Assembly (NCBI GenBank): GCA_963926405.1 | Contig: CAWUXI010000053.1 | Coordinates: 1-31,477, forward strand | Reading direction: 5' to 3' | DNA length: 31,477 nucleotides | Source: CALSMU01 sp963926405 | Lineage (GTDB): Bacteria > Bacteroidota > Bacteroidia > Flavobacteriales_D > Parvicellaceae | Part shown: in pieces, positions 6,997 through 15,128 of the stretch | Position numbering within the stretch: position 1 is the stretch's first letter | How the letters are laid out: every line of letters begins with the position of its first letter | Program-made: the position numbers and the translations under genes | The notes under the pieces: model-generated | What the model saw: only the letters and a program-made list of their open reading frames with translations | What the model was told of the DNA's origin: nothing | Databases searched by the model: none

Positions 6997-8262
6997 TTAT
7001 TCACTCAATAAGGTTTCAACTAGCGCATTCACTTCAGACACGTATTTGGTATAGTAGTCTCCCGTTCCGGGACCAGAAAAACCCGTATGAATTTTTCTAA
7101 CTTGACCTTTTTTGTCTATAAATATTGCCGTTGGAAACGAGGAAACCTCACTTAGGAAGGGTAATGCAGTCTGCGCTTCTTCCTTACTCGCATTTCCTGC
7201 GATTAAAAACTTATATTTTGAGCCGAAATGGGATTTTAAGTTTTTTACTGTTATAATTTTATCGCTCAGTTTTTCGGGGCCTTCAAAAGCAAGACCTATT
7301 ATTTCCAGTCCTTTAGGGCGGTATTTTTTGTGTAGAGCCGTAAAAAACTTTGTCTCATCCATGCAGTTTGGACACCAGGACCCTAATATCTGAATAATAA
7401 CAACTTTGTCTTCATAGGCTTTATTGGGGTAAGAAAAATTTTCCCCATCTACACCGGGAAACGTAAATTCAAGCTTCTTTCCTTTCACTTCATACGTTAA
7501 TGAATAAGGGTTGGCTAGTGAGAACGTGTCGTTTTTTGATGAAATCCATGGCTCGCTCCAGTGCGACCCAGAATAAAAATGCCCATTAATAACACCTTTA
7601 AATAATTGACCTTCAAATAAAAATGCGTGCGATCCATCAAAACAAGACAGCAGTATAGAGTCATTGACTATATTACCTTGCAAAAACCTGTAGTCTCCCG
7701 TTTGTGTTATAAAAGTTCCCGCCACATATTGTTTTTCTTGCTTAAATACCGCAATGGCCTTGTATTCCCGTTTACTTCCTTGGCTAAAAGTTGTTTCCCA
7801 TTCCCCATCATACAAGCTGCAGTTCTTGTTTTCAGAAACGCCAAACCTGTTTTTTATTCCCTTCTTATTTAAACTAGCGGTAAAGGACATCCTGTATTCT
7901 GTTTTAGCGTTATTGTACCAATATCCAGTGAGCCCTGCCTTTGTTTTTGTAAAATGAAACTCTGAGTCGAAAACCGGCATTTTAATCAACATAGAATCAC
8001 CAAGTGGATTTATTTTAGCACCAATCCTTTCTTCAGAATTAATTATAAAAATGGAGTCTTGAATTACCTCAAAATTAAACGGTATTTTTTTGTTTTTCTT
8101 AATGTGAAGTTTTCCAATCCATGGACCCTGTTCTATCAGGAAATTTCCTGACTTGCTAGGTTTAAGTTTTTTATTTCCATTTAAAGAGGTGTTAGATTTT
8201 TTATTCTCAGAACACGAAAACACCAATGTAAGACAGAAAAAAAGAGCATAAAATTTATTCAT
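6997..8262 (-). CDS. TlpA-like thioredoxin-fold lipoprotein
   Basis: A 421-residue lipoprotein: hydrophobic start MNKFYALFFCLTLVFSC with Cys17 as the anchor, followed by a Ser/Asn/Lys-rich tether. Residues about 30-255 form a large beta-rich region of unknown type with three repeated ideas of a 'gain on treatment' barrel-like segment (WIGKLHIKKN, WETTFSQGSK, GHFYSGSHWSEPW). Residues about 265-421 are a thioredoxin-fold domain of the TlpA/AhpC class with the active site WCPNC (Trp296, Cys297, Cys300) and a cis-proline in SSFPTAIFID. Such proteins act outside the cytoplasm in disulfide reduction or cytochrome c maturation; the N-terminal domain probably binds a partner or substrate. It is divergent from the sigma factor gene; 38 bases separate it from the WYL gene downstream. 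Confidence 0.88.
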   Translation of the reverse strand: MNKFYALFFCLTLVFSCSENKKSNTSLNGNKKLKPSKSGNFLIEQGPWIGKLHIKKNKKIPFNFEVIQDSIFIINSEERIGAKINPLGDSMLIKMPVFDSEFHFTKTKAGLTGYWYNNAKTEYRMSFTASLNKKGIKNRFGVSENKNCSLYDGEWETTFSQGSKREYKAIAVFKQEKQYVAGTFITQTGDYRFLQGNIVNDSILLSCFDGSHAFLFEGQLFKGVINGHFYSGSHWSEPWISSKNDTFSLANPYSLTYEVKGKKLEFTFPGVDGENFSYPNKAYEDKVVIIQILGSWCPNCMDETKFFTALHKKYRPKGLEIIGLAFEGPEKLSDKIITVKNLKSHFGSKYKFLIAGNASKEEAQTALPFLSEVSSFPTAIFIDKKGQVRKIHTGFSGPGTGDYYTKYVSEVNALVETLLSE

Positions 8263-8354
8263 TATAGCTACCTAAGTTATGGTAATGTCTAAAAATAGTA
8301 ATTATTATATAAATCTCATAATGTTGGGGTTTTTTCCCTTTAAATAAGCATATT

Positions 8355-8362
8355 TACATTTG
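8355..8362 (+). promoter_or_regulatory. candidate promoter -7 box for the sigma/anti-sigma pair
   Basis: TACATTTG followed by T, an exact TAnnTTTG match, 51 bases before the sigma start. At the -33 position there is only a T-run (8330-8335) after a GGGG, so the upstream element is weak or is read by another sigma factor. Confidence 0.4.
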
Positions 8363-8413
8363 TACAATGACAAAATGTGAGAGGATGCAACCTTTTTTTA
8401 TAGAACGAGGTCT

Positions 8414-8968
8414 ATGATACTAGATAAGCGAAATATGTCTGAAGAAGAAATGATTAAGGGGTGTTTGAAAAACGACCCTCTTGCTCAAAGAACTTTGTAC
8501 AATAGGCTTGGTCCTAAGATGATGGGCGTGAGTCTTCGTTATATGATGAATACTGAAGAAGCACAAGATGTGTTGCAAGATGGGTTTGTTAAGGTCTTTG
8601 ATAAGTTGGGAGGTTATTCAGGGTCAGGATCGTTTGAGGGATGGGTACGCAGAATATTTGTTAACACTGCTTTAGATGCTATTCGAAGGAATAAAAACTT
8701 TAAGCACCAGACGCAAATTGATGATGTGGCTTTTTCTTTAAAGTCTGACGATTTCATTTTTGAAACTCTTGTAGCCGAAGATTTAATGAAGATGTTACAG
8801 AAGTTGCCACTAGGCTATAAAACGGTGTTTAATTTGTATGCAATTGAAGGATATTCACACAAGGAAATAGCGGAAAAAATGAACATTACGGTTAGCACAT
8901 CAAAGTCCCAATTTTCAAGAGCAAAAGCTGTGCTGCGTGAAAAAATAACAGAATTAGAGAAAGAATGA
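8414..8968 (+). CDS. ECF-type RNA polymerase sigma factor
   Basis: A 184-residue sigma-70 family protein with only regions 2 and 4. Region 2 (about 20-95) includes AQDVLQDGFVKVFDKLGGY (core and -10 contacts) and the GWVRRIFVNTALDAIRR helix. Region 4 (about 120-180) includes LPLGYKTVFNLYAIEGYSHK, EIAEKMNITVSTSKSQFSRA, a clear helix-turn-helix for the -35 element. An upstream in-frame start is not available; a second ATG at residue 8 is an alternative start and aligns with the usual beginning of the family. The stop codon overlaps the next gene's ATG by 4 bases (ATGA), so sigma and the membrane protein are translationally coupled, as is usual for sigma/anti-sigma pairs. The regulon is unknown. 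Confidence 0.93.
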   Translation: MILDKRNMSEEEMIKGCLKNDPLAQRTLYNRLGPKMMGVSLRYMMNTEEAQDVLQDGFVKVFDKLGGYSGSGSFEGWVRRIFVNTALDAIRRNKNFKHQTQIDDVAFSLKSDDFIFETLVAEDLMKMLQKLPLGYKTVFNLYAIEGYSHKEIAEKMNITVSTSKSQFSRAKAVLREKITELEKE

Positions 8969-10065
8969 GTACTGAAAAGAACCTAGAAGAACTATTTAAA
9001 TCGAAATTGGAAAGCTTTGAGGCGCCAGTTACGGACGCTATGTGGTCAAACATTTCGAACTCTATTGGTGCCTTTAGTACTTCAGCGGCTGGCTCTACTT
9101 CACTTATTAGTAAGTTGTTTTCTACTACAGGAATTGCTATTGGGACCGGAGCTGTTTGTATAATTGCTACGGTGTTGATAATGTCTTCAGGAGATAGTAT
9201 ACCAGAACAACCTAAGAAAGTGAGCGTTGCGGCTCCTATTCAAATGGATGCTGTAAGTAAGCAACAAGCTATGAATGATGACGAAATAGCTGTAAGTTAT
9301 ATTTTAAACAATACACCCGTTGACGCTAATGACCCTTCAGTCAATGAGGAGAAGGTAGAAACATTTATAGTTACACCCTCAAACAGCGATAAGCTTAATA
9401 AACCGAGTTCAGCCCCTAATTCTATAATTAACTCTTTCTTAACGCCTAAAAGCAGAATAGAACACAAAGAGCCGGCAAAAGAGTCAAACTTAGAAAACAC
9501 GATGGTAGAAGAAAAGGAGATTACGATAATTCAGCGACAAGAGAACGAACTTATTGCAACAATCATTGCTTCCCCTGTAGGTGGTTATGCTCCGCTAGAT
9601 GTTTATTTTTCTAACGCAGCAACTAGTGGTAGTGTTCTCTGGCACTTTGGGGATGGAACGTCTAGTGAAGATTTAAGCCCTTCGCATACATTCGAAAAGT
9701 ATGGAACTTATACTATCGAGTTAATTGTAACCGGCTCAAATGGTGAAGAGAAAAAGGACTACCGTATTATTGAAGTCGAAGCTAATAGCGCGATTACTGT
9801 CTTGCCAAATATATTTACGCCTAATGGAGACGGGATAAACGATTTCTGCACGGTAAAAGGAAAAAACCTTGCTACGTTTCAAATGAAAGTTTTCAATCGC
9901 TCAGGTGACGTAATATTCGAATCTGAAGCAATTGACAATGCATGGGATGGCAAAAATAAATTCGGAGAGGAAATCCCTATTGGAACATATTTTTACTTAA
10001 TAAGCGCCCGTGGAATTGACGGTAAGGTTTATGAGCATGCAGGCCCCATTGTATTAAGCAGATAA
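8965..10065 (+). CDS. membrane protein, probable anti-sigma factor with PKD and type B sorting domains
   Basis: A 366-residue protein with an unusual mix of parts. Residues 1-50 are a short, mostly helical cytoplasmic head with LEELFKSKLESFEAPV and Trp27 in MWSNI, like small anti-sigma heads in this phylum. One membrane helix spans about 55-75. Residues 76-190 are a low-complexity linker rich in S, N, P and charged residues. Residues 193-271 are a PKD beta-sandwich (YAPLDVYF, Trp226 in LWHFGDGTSS, YTIELIVTG). Residues 277-366 are a gliding-motility/type B C-terminal sorting domain (LPNIFTPNGDGIND, KVFNRSGDVIF, NAWDGKN, GTYFYLI). There is no cleavable signal peptide; the internal helix would anchor the protein. 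The 4-base overlap with the sigma gene supports an anti-sigma role. Sorting by type IX secretion is inferred from the domain only. Confidence 0.85.
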   Translation: MSTEKNLEELFKSKLESFEAPVTDAMWSNISNSIGAFSTSAAGSTSLISKLFSTTGIAIGTGAVCIIATVLIMSSGDSIPEQPKKVSVAAPIQMDAVSKQQAMNDDEIAVSYILNNTPVDANDPSVNEEKVETFIVTPSNSDKLNKPSSAPNSIINSFLTPKSRIEHKEPAKESNLENTMVEEKEITIIQRQENELIATIIASPVGGYAPLDVYFSNAATSGSVLWHFGDGTSSEDLSPSHTFEKYGTYTIELIVTGSNGEEKKDYRIIEVEANSAITVLPNIFTPNGDGINDFCTVKGKNLATFQMKVFNRSGDVIFESEAIDNAWDGKNKFGEEIPIGTYFYLISARGIDGKVYEHAGPIVLSR

Positions 10066-10097
10066 TGGAGAATACACCAGGCCTAGAAAAAGGTAAA

Positions 10098-10973
10098 TTA
10101 ATCGTTTAGTGCTTCGGCTCCACCAACAATTTCTAAAATTTCATTGGTAATAGCAGTTTGCCTAGCTTTATTGTAGAACAACTGTAGTTCTTTTTTAAGA
10201 TCAGTCGCGTTGTCGGTTGCTTTATGCATAGCGGTCATTCTAGCGCCGTGTTCAGAGGCAAATGAATCAAGCATTGCTTTGTACAGTTGAGTTTTTAACG
10301 AATTGGGAATTAGATTATTTACAATTTCTGCTTTCGATGGTTCAAAAATGTAATCAGTTGAATTAGTTGTTTCGTCCTGTTCTGCAGGTACAATAGGCAA
10401 AAACTGTTCTGTCATAACAACCTGAACGCCGGCATTTTTGAATGCATTATAAACAATAATAATTTTATCTAAGTCTCCTTCCGCGAATCGATCCATTAAG
10501 TTTTGCGCAACTTCAGAAACAGCATCAAATGATAAATTATTCCAAAGCTCTTCAGTGTTGCTAGGCAATAATGTTCCTTTCACTACGAAATCAGTATTCT
10601 TTATAGAGTCTGCCATCTTTTTTCCAATAGGAAGAATTTTGACGCTACTATTTTTGTGCTCTGCAGCTATAAGCTTTACCTTTTTTGCTACATTGTTATT
10701 GAAGCCACCACAAAGACCACGATTAGAATTAATACCAACAATAAGAACATTTTTTAATTCACGTTCTTGAGCGAAAGCATTATCACTTGTGTCTAAGGAC
10801 GAGGTTAAATTCCTCAGAATCTCTTGCAGTTTTTTCGCGTAAGGACGCATTTGTGTAATTGCGTCTTGTGCGCGTTTCAATTTTGCCGCCGATACCATTT
10901 TCATGGCAGAGGTAATCTGCATTGTTGAGTTTACAGAAGTTATTCTATTTCTTATTTCTTTTAAGTTCGCCAT
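10098..10973 (-). CDS. atpG: F1Fo ATP synthase, gamma subunit
   Basis: The rotating central stalk of F1. The 291-residue protein begins MANLKEIRNRITSVNSTMQI and TSAMKMVSAAKLKRAQ, the N-terminal helix of the coiled coil, and ends with ARMTAMHKATDNATDLKKEL and TAITNEILEIVGGAEAL, the conserved C-terminal helix. The middle Rossmann-like part contains SNRGLCGGFN. Length is normal. It is the last gene of the operon, 19 bases after atpA, and its stop faces the sigma/anti-sigma operon end only 32 bases away; no clear terminator hairpin is seen in that gap. Confidence 0.98.
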   Translation of the reverse strand: MANLKEIRNRITSVNSTMQITSAMKMVSAAKLKRAQDAITQMRPYAKKLQEILRNLTSSLDTSDNAFAQERELKNVLIVGINSNRGLCGGFNNNVAKKVKLIAAEHKNSSVKILPIGKKMADSIKNTDFVVKGTLLPSNTEELWNNLSFDAVSEVAQNLMDRFAEGDLDKIIIVYNAFKNAGVQVVMTEQFLPIVPAEQDETTNSTDYIFEPSKAEIVNNLIPNSLKTQLYKAMLDSFASEHGARMTAMHKATDNATDLKKELQLFYNKARQTAITNEILEIVGGAEALND

Positions 10974-10992
10974 GTGAAACTAAAGTTCAATA

Positions 10993-12579
10993 TTATGCTT
11001 CTACCTTATATTTTGCAGATAGATCGGCAGCAACTTTTTCAATTGTTGAAGCAACACTATCTTCTATCTTTCCTGATTTTAAATCCGCCAATACATCAGC
11101 ATGACTGTTTCTCATAAAGCTTAAAAATTCTTCTTCAAATTCTCTAATCTTTTTAACAGGAACATCATTCATTAAGCCTTTAGAGCCACAATATATAATT
11201 GCAACTTGTTGCTCAACTGGAACAGGAGCACCTTCTCCCTGCTTAAGGATTTCAACATTCCGTTCACCTTTTGAAAGGACTGCCATAGTAGCCGCGTCTA
11301 AGTCGGAACCAAATTTAGCGAATGCTTCAAGTTCTCGGTATTGCGCTTGATCCAATTTTAATGTACCTGCAATTTTCTTCATTGATTTAATCTGCGCGTT
11401 TCCACCTACACGCGATACAGAAATACCTACGTTAATTGCTGGACGAACACCTGCATTAAACAAGTTGGCTTCTAAGAAAATCTGTCCATCGGTAATAGAG
11501 ATTACGTTCGTTGGAATATATGCAGAAACGTCTCCCGCTTGTGTTTCGATAATTGGCAATGCAGTTAACGAACCACCCCCTTTAACCAAGTGCTTGATAG
11601 ACTCAGGTAAATCATTCATTTGAGAAGCTATGGTGTCAGAAGAGTTTACTTTCGCAGCTCTTTCTAGTAATCTCGAATGTAAGTAAAATACATCTCCAGG
11701 ATATGCCTCACGTCCCGGTGGTCTTCTAAGTAAAAGTGAAACCTCACGGTATGCAACAGCTTGTTTTGATAAATCGTCATAAACAATCAATGCTGGTTCA
11801 CCGGTATCTCTAAAAAACTCTCCAATTGCGGCACCAGTAAATGGAGCATAAAACTGCATTGGAGCTGGGTCAGATGCGTTTGCGGCAACGATTACCGTGT
11901 AAGCCATTGCGCCTGCAGCCTCTAGTTTATTTACAATTCCAGCAACAGTCGATCCTTTTTGTCCGATAGCAACGTAAATACAAAAGACAGGTTCTCCTTT
12001 GTCGTAAAATTCTTTTTGATTGATAATTGTATCAATACAAACGGTAGTTTTCCCTGTTTGTCTGTCTCCAATTACAAGCTCTCTTTGTCCTCTTCCTACA
12101 GGAATCATTGAATCGATTGCTTTTATCCCTGTTTGTAAGGGTTCAGTAACTGGTTGACGGTAAATAACACCAGGAGCTTTTCGCTCGATTGGCATTTCAT
12201 ATAAGTCACCTTCAATAGGTCCTTTTCCATCGATTGGCATTCCTAATGTATCAACTACACGTCCAAGCATACCTTTCCCAACTTGAACAGAAGCAATTCT
12301 TCCTGTACGCTTTACAGTGTCGCCCTCTTTTAAGCTATTTGCTGAACCTAAAAGCACCGCTCCTACGTTATCTTCTTCAAGGTTTAAAGCAATTCCTTGC
12401 AAGCCTCCCTCAAACTCAATTAACTCACCGTATTGCACAGCTGAAAGCCCATAAATACGTGCAATTCCATCACCTACCTGAAGGATGGTTCCTACTTCCT
12501 CTAATTCAGCCTCAGTTTTAAAGCTTGAAAGTTGTTCTCTCAATATTGCTGAAACTTCAGCTGGTTTAATTCCTGCCAT
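10993..12579 (-). CDS. atpA: F1Fo ATP synthase, alpha subunit
   Basis: The non-catalytic nucleotide-binding subunit of F1, 528 residues, somewhat longer than the E. coli form (513). The Walker A motif GDRQTGKT is at residues 171-178; the Walker B region is ALIVYDDLSKQAVAYRE; LLLRRPPGREAYPGD and GISVSRVGGNAQIK follow, the latter holding the arginine that completes the beta-subunit active site. The N-terminal LREQLSSFKTEAELEEVG helix binds the delta subunit. It starts 20 bases after atpH. The beta gene does not follow gamma as in many bacteria, so atpD and atpC must be elsewhere in the genome. Confidence 0.99.
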   Translation of the reverse strand: MAGIKPAEVSAILREQLSSFKTEAELEEVGTILQVGDGIARIYGLSAVQYGELIEFEGGLQGIALNLEEDNVGAVLLGSANSLKEGDTVKRTGRIASVQVGKGMLGRVVDTLGMPIDGKGPIEGDLYEMPIERKAPGVIYRQPVTEPLQTGIKAIDSMIPVGRGQRELVIGDRQTGKTTVCIDTIINQKEFYDKGEPVFCIYVAIGQKGSTVAGIVNKLEAAGAMAYTVIVAANASDPAPMQFYAPFTGAAIGEFFRDTGEPALIVYDDLSKQAVAYREVSLLLRRPPGREAYPGDVFYLHSRLLERAAKVNSSDTIASQMNDLPESIKHLVKGGGSLTALPIIETQAGDVSAYIPTNVISITDGQIFLEANLFNAGVRPAINVGISVSRVGGNAQIKSMKKIAGTLKLDQAQYRELEAFAKFGSDLDAATMAVLSKGERNVEILKQGEGAPVPVEQQVAIIYCGSKGLMNDVPVKKIREFEEEFLSFMRNSHADVLADLKSGKIEDSVASTIEKVAADLSAKYKVEA

Positions 12580-12599
12580 TTTTTTAAAAATTATATAAA

Positions 12600-13157
12600 T
12601 TAAAAATCTGCTATATATTGGTTTTTGCTAAAATTTTGCCTTAAGTCATCTAACTTTCGGCTGATACTAGCGTCAATTTGTTTATCGTCAACCCGAACAA
12701 TAAAACCTCCTATAATGTCTGGGTTAATTTTTTCAATAATCTCTACACTAGAACTTTCATCGGTATTAAGTAGCTGAAGTATTTTTTTCTTTTGAGCAGT
12801 ATCTAATTTAACCGCTGAAGTTACTTCAGTAACTATTATTTTCTTTATTACTTTGTATTGGCGCACAAATGCATTAGCGATGTCCCCAATTAAAGCTTCT
12901 CTATTTCTGGAAGAAATAAGTAATAAGAATTGCTTTGTTAGTTGGGTTGTGCTTTTTCCAAAAATAGCGGTCAAAATCTCTTGCTTTTTGTCTGTTTTCA
13001 CAACAGGGCTCTTAAGTAAAATTTCTAGATCTTTACTATTTGAAACGGTATCGGAAATTAGCGTCATATCATTATATATGGCGTCAAGCTCCTCTTTCTC
13101 AATTGACAAAGCAATCAAAGATTTCGCGTATCTATTTCCAGCTAATGATTCTTTCAT
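12600..13157 (-). CDS. atpH: F1Fo ATP synthase, delta subunit
   Basis: The peripheral-stalk subunit (OSCP in mitochondria) that joins the b dimer to the top of alpha3beta3. The 185-residue protein has the expected NRYAKSLIALSIEKEELD N-terminal helical bundle, a central FLLLISSRNREALIGDI segment, and the C-terminal IIGGFIVRVDDKQIDASISR, the most conserved signature of the family. Only one base separates the start from the atpF stop, so translation is likely coupled. Confidence 0.97.
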   Translation of the reverse strand: MKESLAGNRYAKSLIALSIEKEELDAIYNDMTLISDTVSNSKDLEILLKSPVVKTDKKQEILTAIFGKSTTQLTKQFLLLISSRNREALIGDIANAFVRQYKVIKKIIVTEVTSAVKLDTAQKKKILQLLNTDESSSVEIIEKINPDIIGGFIVRVDDKQIDASISRKLDDLRQNFSKNQYIADF

Positions 13158-13158
13158 T

Positions 13159-13653
13159 TTAGTTAAGGTTTATTTCTTCAACTAATCCGTCAACTAAAGC
13201 TTTCTGCTTTTCATCGGTTGAAAGTTTTTCTCTAACTATTTTTTCAGCGATTTCGATAGACAAGGTAGCAACCTGATTTTTTAATTCAGTAACTGCGGCC
13301 ATTTTTTCGTTTTTTATTACTTCTCTGGCAGCTTCAATAATTCTCTCTCCCTCTTCTTTCGCGGTGCTCTTCGCTTCAGCAACAATTTTATCTTTTATCT
13401 CTCTCGCTTCTTTAAGTAAAGTGTCTCTTTCAAGCAAAGCCTCTTTTCTTAAGTCTTCGTTTAGAGATTTTAACGCAGCCATTTCTTCCCTAGCTTTTTC
13501 AGATGCTTCTAAAGCAGTCTCAATTTTCGTTTCACGCTCTTTCACGGATTTCAAAATCGGTTTCCACGCGAATTTCCCAAGAAGAAATAATAATATGATA
13601 AAGACTAAAGAAGTCCAAAAAATTAAACCTATGCTAGGTATGACTAATTCCAT
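13159..13653 (-). CDS. atpF: F1Fo ATP synthase, b subunit
   Basis: The membrane-anchored peripheral stalk. The 164-residue protein has a single N-terminal membrane helix (about 5-26, ending LLGKFAWKPI, with the usual FAWKPI boundary) followed by a long, charged alpha-helix rich in Ala, Glu, Lys and Arg that dimerises as a coiled coil, and a short C-terminal part that binds delta. It stands 76 bases after atpE; that gap contains a stem-loop (13686-13720) described separately. Confidence 0.97.
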   Translation of the reverse strand: MELVIPSIGLIFWTSLVFIILLFLLGKFAWKPILKSVKERETKIETALEASEKAREEMAALKSLNEDLRKEALLERDTLLKEAREIKDKIVAEAKSTAKEEGERIIEAAREVIKNEKMAAVTELKNQVATLSIEIAEKIVREKLSTDEKQKALVDGLVEEINLN

Positions 13654-13685
13654 GTTTTATTTTTTAATATAAACTTAAATAATAA

Positions 13686-13720
13686 TAGGAGAAATACAGG
13701 CAATCCCTGAATTTCTCCTA
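13686..13720 (-). promoter_or_regulatory. 15-bp stem-loop between atpE and atpF
   Basis: Arm 13686-13700 (TAGGAGAAATACAGG) is complementary to 13706-13720 (CCTGAATTTCTCCTA) with one A-A mismatch and a 5-base loop CAATC. On the minus (mRNA) strand it starts 9 bases after the atpE stop codon. The following sequence (TTATTATTTAAG) is only loosely T-rich, so it is not a classic full terminator. A hairpin at this place could protect the atpE 3' end or end part of the transcripts, raising c-subunit output above the other subunits. The structure is seen; the role is inferred. Confidence 0.75.
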
Positions 13721-13729
13721 AAGTTGTTT

Positions 13730-13951
13730 TTACGCTTGTAGCATGGCAACTACCACACCAAATAACGCAACGCCCTCAACTAATGCAGCAGCGATAATCA
13801 TCGTTGTCTGAATTTTGTTGTAAGCTTCTGGTTGACGAGCAATAGCTTCTACTGCGCTTCCACCAATTCTACCAATTCCGATTCCTGCTCCAACTGCTGC
13901 TAAACCAGCTCCAATTGCTGCAATTCCTCCGTGTAAAACTATTTCATTCAT
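13730..13951 (-). CDS. atpE: F1Fo ATP synthase, c subunit (proteolipid)
   Basis: The membrane rotor ring subunit, 73 residues and two membrane helices. Helix 1 holds the glycine-rich packing pattern AAVGAGIGIGRIGGSAVEAI; the cytoplasmic loop is ARQPEA; helix 2 has the ion-carrying Glu59 in ALVEGVALFG. The residue after Glu59 is Gly, not the Ser or Thr of sodium-binding rings, and helix 1 lacks the sodium-type Gln, so the ring is most likely proton-driven. It lies 34 bases after atpB and is followed by a stem-loop. Confidence 0.98.
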   Translation of the reverse strand: MNEIVLHGGIAAIGAGLAAVGAGIGIGRIGGSAVEAIARQPEAYNKIQTTMIIAAALVEGVALFGVVVAMLQA

Positions 13952-13985
13952 AACTGTTATTATTTATTGTTTATTTATTTGCTAA

Positions 13986-15095
13986 TTAATGCGCCTCCTC
14001 TACCGCTGTTCCAATGAACAGTGCAGAGAGCATGGTAAAAATATATGCCTGTAAAAAGGCTACTAGTAATTCTAAGGTTGAGATAAATAAAGCCATCGGA
14101 ACTGATAATCCAGACCAAGCAAGGCTTTCTTTTACAAAAATAATCGAGATTAAAGAGATAACAATAATGTGGCCGGCAGTCATGTTGGCAAACAACCGAA
14201 TTAATAATGCTGCAGGTTTAATAAAGATCCCAGCGATTTCAATAGGCACTAAAATTGGATACAACGCTAAGGGAACTCCTGGGGGCATAAAGATGTGTTT
14301 CCAGAACGGTTTCTTAGAGAAAATCAATTGAATGATTAACGTAAACATTGCTAATGTGATTGTAACGGAAATATTTCCAGTTAAATTTGGACTACCAATC
14401 CAAGGAATAAGTCCTAATAAGTTTCCTATAAGGATAAAGAAAAACACTGTAAGCAGGTAAGGCATAAACTTGTCTTTCTTGGCTCCAATGTTTGGTTCAG
14501 CGATGTCATCTCTTACAAATAAAACTAGCGGCTCCATCCACGAAACGATTCCTTTAGGAGCAACCGCTCCATTCTTTTTGTAAAACCTTGCGACTTTAAA
14601 AAACACAAAGAACAACAAGAAAGCTACTAGAAACATAGTGAAAACAGCTTTTGTTATTGAAAAATCTAAAGGTTGAATAGCATTGATCACAACTTTTCTG
14701 TCATCAAGCGTAATTTCCGACTCACCAGTATTCAATTGATATATTTTTTCGTGGTACTTAACAAAGTTTAATCCTTTTTTTTCTACAACGTGATGACCTT
14801 CATTGTCATGGTGAAATGCAGAAGACAAAAAAGTAACAAGCCCTTTTTCAGTCCAAAGAATAATAGGAAGAGGTAAAGTAATAGAAGAAGCACCTTCGCC
14901 AGCAATGTGAACTTCATGGGCATCTAACACGTGTTCGAAAGCGAATGCAACGGGATCGAAATCTGACTTCTCATTTACTTCAGCTATTGCACTATCTTCC
15001 GAATGTTGTTGGTTGGCTTTCAGATTTGCATTAAAGAGGAAAATCAGTCCTAATAATACAGCCAGTTTAATTGTAGTTTTTTGATGCATTTCCAA
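13986..15095 (-). CDS. atpB: F1Fo ATP synthase, a subunit
   Basis: The proton-channel subunit. At 369 residues it is about 100 longer than the E. coli protein because of the N-terminus: a signal-peptide-like stretch (about 8-28, LAVLLGLIFLFNANLKA) and an extra-cytoplasmic region to about residue 150 with several His (HVLDAHEVH, FHHDNEGHH). The core has the conserved WMEPLVLFVRDDIA, IGNLLGLIPW, the essential Arg300 in LLIRLFANMTAGH and the final helix LELLVAFLQAYIFTMLSA. N-terminal extensions of this kind are known in Bacteroidota a subunits; their role is unclear. It is the first gene of the operon, with a good promoter upstream. No atpI-like gene precedes it. Confidence 0.97.
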   Translation of the reverse strand: MEMHQKTTIKLAVLLGLIFLFNANLKANQQHSEDSAIAEVNEKSDFDPVAFAFEHVLDAHEVHIAGEGASSITLPLPIILWTEKGLVTFLSSAFHHDNEGHHVVEKKGLNFVKYHEKIYQLNTGESEITLDDRKVVINAIQPLDFSITKAVFTMFLVAFLLFFVFFKVARFYKKNGAVAPKGIVSWMEPLVLFVRDDIAEPNIGAKKDKFMPYLLTVFFFILIGNLLGLIPWIGSPNLTGNISVTITLAMFTLIIQLIFSKKPFWKHIFMPPGVPLALYPILVPIEIAGIFIKPAALLIRLFANMTAGHIIVISLISIIFVKESLAWSGLSVPMALFISTLELLVAFLQAYIFTMLSALFIGTAVEEAH

Positions 15096-15128
15096 TCTAA
15101 AATCAGTCTAAGGTTACAAAAATCGGTG

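Noticed and set aside
9297..9500. A 67-residue minus-strand frame in the linker of the anti-sigma candidate
   Set aside because: It lies opposite low-complexity linker coding sequence, with no start signal or homology that I recognise.
10066..10097. Shared terminator between the anti-sigma candidate and atpG
   Set aside because: The 32-base gap contains no inverted repeat of useful length.
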